In this document: positions 60,795-64,000 of the stretch, in pieces | Layout of the letters: every line of letters starts with the position of its first letter | How positions within the stretch are numbered: the first letter of the stretch is position 1 | Assembly: GCA_900472295.1 (NCBI GenBank) | Contig: UCIA01000002.1 | Span: 496,001 to 560,000, forward strand | Origin: Hyphomicrobiales bacterium | GTDB lineage: Bacteria > Pseudomonadota > Alphaproteobacteria > Rhizobiales > Rhizobiaceae | Reading direction: 5' to 3' | Length of the DNA: 64,000 bases | Made by a program: the position numbers and the translations under genes | Notes under the pieces: model-generated | Database searches by the model: none | What the model was told of the DNA's origin: nothing | What the model saw: the letters and a program-made list of their open reading frames with translations, nothing else

Positions 60795-61817
60795 ATGATA
60801 AAAAGGGCAATTCTCGGCGCCAGTATCCTTGCCGCCGGCATGTGGACGTCATCGGCGTCCGCCGAAAGCCTGACCATGTATTGCGGCGTCGACGAGGTCT
60901 GGTGCCAGCAGACGGCGCGGGCCTTCGAGGAAAAGACCGGCATCACCGTCGACATGACCCGCAAGAGCGCCGGCGAAATCTATGCCCAGCTGCGCGCCGA
61001 GGCGGCCAATCCCAAGGGCGACATCTGGTGGGGCGGCACCGGCGACCCACACCTGCAGGCGGCCGAGGAAGGTCTGACCGAGGAGTACAAATCGCCCCTG
61101 CTCGACCAGTTGCAGCCCTGGGCGATCAAGCAGGCGGAAACATCCGGCCACCGCACGGTCGGCATCTACTCCGGCGCGCTGGGCTTCGGCTACAACAAGG
61201 ATCTGCTCGCCAAGAACAATCTGCCCGAGCCGAAATGCTGGGCCGATCTGACCAAGCCGGAGTACAAGGGGCATATCCAGGTCGCCAACCCGAATTCCTC
61301 AGGTACCGCCTACAACATGTTGGCGACCATCGTTCAGCTGTTCGGCGAGGACAAGGGTTTCGAGTACCTGAAAGCCCTGCACAAGAACGTCAACCAATAC
61401 ACCAAGTCGGGCTCGGCGCCGATCAAGGCCGCCGGGCTTGGCGAGACCACGATCGGCATCGTCTTCATCCACGACGCCGTGTCGCAGGTCGTCGCTGGAT
61501 TCCCTATCGTTCCGGTCATCCCTTGCGAGGGTACCGGCTACGAGATTGGCTCGGAATCGATCATCAAGGGCGCCCGCAACATGGAGGCCGCGAAAAAATT
61601 CTACGACTGGGCGCTCGAGGCCGATGTCCAGTCCACGGCGCAGGATGCAGGGTCGTTCCAGGTTCCGTCGAATAAGGCGGCAAAAACCTCCGACAAGGCG
61701 CCTGACCTCTCGACCATCAAGCTGATCGACTACGACTTCAAGAAGTATGGATCGAGCCAAGAGCGCAAGCGCCTGCTGAAAAAATGGGACGAGGAGGTCG
61801 CGTCGCTGCCGCAATAG
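60795..61817 (+). CDS. Iron(III)-type ABC transporter substrate-binding protein
   Basis: The 340-residue protein has a signal peptide (cleavage after SASA) and the class of binding fold seen in AfuA/FbpA-like proteins: LTMYCGVDEVWCQQTARAFEEKTGI, GDIWWGGTGDPHLQA and GYNKDLLAKNNLPEP. It probably binds ferric iron or another small ligand in the periplasm; phosphonate or thiamine-type ligands are alternatives. GGGAGGA precedes the ATG. The permease gene follows after 3 bp. Confidence 0.88.
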   Translation: MIKRAILGASILAAGMWTSSASAESLTMYCGVDEVWCQQTARAFEEKTGITVDMTRKSAGEIYAQLRAEAANPKGDIWWGGTGDPHLQAAEEGLTEEYKSPLLDQLQPWAIKQAETSGHRTVGIYSGALGFGYNKDLLAKNNLPEPKCWADLTKPEYKGHIQVANPNSSGTAYNMLATIVQLFGEDKGFEYLKALHKNVNQYTKSGSAPIKAAGLGETTIGIVFIHDAVSQVVAGFPIVPVIPCEGTGYEIGSESIIKGARNMEAAKKFYDWALEADVQSTAQDAGSFQVPSNKAAKTSDKAPDLSTIKLIDYDFKKYGSSQERKRLLKKWDEEVASLPQ

Positions 61818-61820
61818 CAG

Positions 61821-64000
61821 ATGCGCTTTCGCCAAACCCGCTGGTCCCTTGAACCGGCCGCCGTCCTTTGGATGGCGGTCGGGTGGCTCGGGTTTGCCTT
61901 GCTGCCATGGTACGGCATCGACGACGGGTTCTTCGGCTTTTCCTGGCTGCTCGACGGCTACCCGTTCGACAGCAAATTCGCACCGGCGCTGGTTCTGGCC
62001 CTAAAGGGCGAGAAACTGTGGCTGGCGCCGCTCGGCTTCCTGCTGGCGGCGCCGCTGCTGCTGTGGGGTCGCAACAAATCCGATCCGTTTTTCAGCCGGC
62101 TGCTGATCATTGTCGGCGCTGCCGGTTTTGGCTGGCTTTTGTTCCAGGGCTTCGCCATCGGGTTGCACGGCTGGCAGTTCAGCTGGCTGACCAGCCTGTT
62201 CGGCGATCTTGGCGACCGCCAGTTCGGCATGGGCTACGGCGCCCTACTGGGCAGCGGCGCCTTTCTGTTTCTGCTCACCCTTGGCATTGCCGCGCGCGGT
62301 GCCGTCGGTGGCGACGTATTCGTCGTCAGCTCGATCGGCTTCGTCGTCGCGGTGGTTTCCATCTTCATCTTCATGCCGATCCTGATGATGCTGGCCAACG
62401 CCATGCAGACCGACGACGGCGGCTATTCGCTTATCGCGTTCCTGGCCAAGCTGTTCAGTTCGCGCCTGTGGAGCCTGGACTGTCTCGCCGGCGGCAGCCG
62501 CTGCGGCGTTGCCTGGAACTCGCTGCTGCTCGCTGTACTCGTCGGCCTGCTCACCATGTTTCTGGGGCTGGTGTTCGCGCTTGTCGTGACACGCACCGGC
62601 TTCCGCTATGGCAGGCTGCTGCGTGCGCTGACCGTGTTGCCGATCATCACGCCGGCCTTCGTTATCGGCCTTGCCATCATCTTGTTGTTCGGGCTGTCTG
62701 GCACGGTGACCCAGGGCGTTGCCGGCGTCTTCGGCATCCAGCCGACACGTTGGGTCTATGGCCTTCCCGGCCTGCTTATCGCCCAGGTTCTCGCTTTCAC
62801 CCCCATCGCTTTCCTGGTTCTGATCGGCGTTGTCGAAGGCGTCAGCCCATCCATGGAAGAGGCCTCGCAGACGCTCCGCGCCAGCCGCTGGCAGACCTTC
62901 TGGACCGTATCCCTGCCGCTGATGCGGCCAGGCCTCGCCAACGCCTTCCTGCTCGGCTTCATCGAAAGCATGGCCGATTTCGGCAATCCGCTGGTGCTGA
63001 GCGGCAACTATGACGTCCTGTCGACGGAAATCTTCTTTGCCATTGTCGGCGCGCAGAACGATGCCGCACTTGCTGCGATCCTGGCGCTGGTGCTGCTGGG
63101 CTTCACGCTTGGTGCCTTCTATGCGCAGCGTTTCTGGATCGGCAGGCGTTCCTACACCACCGTCACCGGCAAGGGCGACGCCGGCGTCCATCCGCGCCTG
63201 CCGGACGGGCTGACACGCGCGCTCTATGTCATCGCCGGCCTGTGGACGGCGTTCACCGTGCTGGTCTATGCGGTGATCTTCTACGGCAGTTTTGTCAGGC
63301 TGTGGGGGGTCGATCAGAGCTTGACGCTGCAGCACTACAAGAAAGCGTTCGCCGTCAGCTGGAATGAATTCGGCATCCATTGGTCGGGGTCGGCGTGGAG
63401 TTCGTTCTGGACGACGATGGAGATCGCGCTGATATCGGCGCCGCTGACCGCCGGCATCGGGCTTCTGACCGCCTATCTCCTCGTCCGCCAGAATTTCCGC
63501 GGCAAGAATGCCTTCGAATTCGCCACCATGCTGTCTTTCGCGATTCCGGGCACCGTCATCGGCGTCAGCTACATCATAGCCTTCAACGTGCCGCCGATCG
63601 AACTGACCGGCACCGGCATCATACTCGTGCTGTCGTTTGTCTTCCGCAACATGCCGGTCGGCGTGCGCGCCGGCGTCGCCTCCATGTCGCAGATCGACCG
63701 CAGCCTGGACGAATCCTCGCTCACGCTTGGCGCCAACTCCTGGCAGACCTTCAGACGCGTCATCCTGCCATTGCTGAGATCGGCAATACTGGCGGCGCTT
63801 GTCTATTCCTTCGTGCGCGCGATGACCGCGATCAGCGCCGTCATTTTCCTGGTCAGTGCGCGCTACGATCTTTCGACCAGCTACATCGTCGGACGTGTCG
63901 AGAACAATGAATACGGCATCGCCATCGCCTATTCGACGGTGCTGATCGTCGTCATGCTGGTGGTCATCGGCCTGATGCAACTGGTCGTCGGCAGCCGCAA
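61821..64000 (+). CDS. Fused two-domain ABC permease (FbpB-like), cut by the right edge
   Basis: The frame is open from the ATG at 61821 to the window end (726 codons), so this is the permease partner of the binding protein. After several additional N-terminal helices (about 15-190) it has two binding-protein-dependent transport domains. Each has an EAA loop: EEASQTLRASRWQTFWTVSLPLMRPG (about 350) and ESSLTLGANSWQTFRRVILPLLRS (about 630). The fused arrangement is typical of the iron(III) FbpB family. The extra N-terminal helices make it longer than usual. The ATPase gene presumably lies beyond the edge. Confidence 0.9.
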   Translation, partial: MRFRQTRWSLEPAAVLWMAVGWLGFALLPWYGIDDGFFGFSWLLDGYPFDSKFAPALVLALKGEKLWLAPLGFLLAAPLLLWGRNKSDPFFSRLLIIVGAAGFGWLLFQGFAIGLHGWQFSWLTSLFGDLGDRQFGMGYGALLGSGAFLFLLTLGIAARGAVGGDVFVVSSIGFVVAVVSIFIFMPILMMLANAMQTDDGGYSLIAFLAKLFSSRLWSLDCLAGGSRCGVAWNSLLLAVLVGLLTMFLGLVFALVVTRTGFRYGRLLRALTVLPIITPAFVIGLAIILLFGLSGTVTQGVAGVFGIQPTRWVYGLPGLLIAQVLAFTPIAFLVLIGVVEGVSPSMEEASQTLRASRWQTFWTVSLPLMRPGLANAFLLGFIESMADFGNPLVLSGNYDVLSTEIFFAIVGAQNDAALAAILALVLLGFTLGAFYAQRFWIGRRSYTTVTGKGDAGVHPRLPDGLTRALYVIAGLWTAFTVLVYAVIFYGSFVRLWGVDQSLTLQHYKKAFAVSWNEFGIHWSGSAWSSFWTTMEIALISAPLTAGIGLLTAYLLVRQNFRGKNAFEFATMLSFAIPGTVIGVSYIIAFNVPPIELTGTGIILVLSFVFRNMPVGVRAGVASMSQIDRSLDESSLTLGANSWQTFRRVILPLLRSAILAALVYSFVRAMTAISAVIFLVSARYDLSTSYIVGRVENNEYGIAIAYSTVLIVVMLVVIGLMQLVVGSR

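Noticed and set aside
62244-63980. 578-codon open frame on the minus strand opposite the ABC permease
   Set aside because: It is a high-GC shadow of the permease, rich in Asp, His, Gln and Arg, and lacks any domain.
1-64000. CRISPR array
   Set aside because: No regular short direct repeats with unique spacers were seen by eye.

Overview
The window is a chromosomal segment of a high-GC alphaproteobacterium of the Rhizobiales, most likely a Mesorhizobium or close relative. I infer this from the alaC-hom-glpX-recJ block, the rhizobial orphan families (DUF982, DUF2336, DUF2161 and probably DUF6074), a class I PHA synthase, a cpa/tad pilus locus, a THF-II riboswitch in front of folE, and several families of palindromic intergenic repeats. 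No phage, transposase, integrase or CRISPR array is visible.

Layout. 1-7251 (minus): Flp/tad pilus assembly operon cpaB-cpaC-small lipoprotein-cpaE-cpaF-tadB-tadC, cut by the left edge, with divergent parE at 7481. 9580-17619: a frameshifted FUSC-type transporter, a DUF2336 protein, a coupled MaoC hydratase/CitE-like lyase pair, a flavin reductase and nitroreductase pair, a secreted protein and an acyltransferase. 17705-21469 (minus): thrS, a class D beta-lactamase, yidD and a small ORF. 21556-25820: a LysR regulator, a TolA/TonB-like small protein, an IscU-like scaffold, then riboswitch-folE, hisI and a patatin phospholipase. 25831-33283: recJ with a small partner, two small secreted proteins (DUF1036 and a beta-gamma-crystallin), glpX, hom, alaC and a lipoprotein. 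33381-37813: phaC, an M15-type lipoprotein, tRNA-Glu, a GcrA-like short protein and repeats.

37829-42975 is a polyamine module: a LysR regulator divergent from two tandem agmatine deiminases (the second with a twin-arginine signal), N-carbamoylputrescine amidase and a PotF-like binding protein with no transporter beside it. 43119-44822 holds a sulfotransferase-like gene and a DUF2161 nuclease-fold gene. 44887-54233 is an envelope-stress/efflux block: a histidine kinase and OmpR-type regulator, divergent from a Spy/CpxP-like protein with a tandem 10-bp operator-like repeat between them, followed by a complete RND pump. 54255-55879 carries four small minus-strand genes, one preceded by a perfect 19-bp hairpin. 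56093-60631 is map and radC, separated by a SDR-SDR-LysR block. From 60795 an iron-type ABC binding protein and a fused two-domain permease run off the right edge.

The most interesting observations are the exported agmatine deiminase paralogue beside the cytosolic one, the two-hairpin repeat family, the hairpin leader at 55392-55432, the tandem operator at the efflux/Spy locus, the short GcrA-like protein, and the pilus operon with a small lipoprotein where CpaD is expected. None of these is proven to be a new system from sequence alone.
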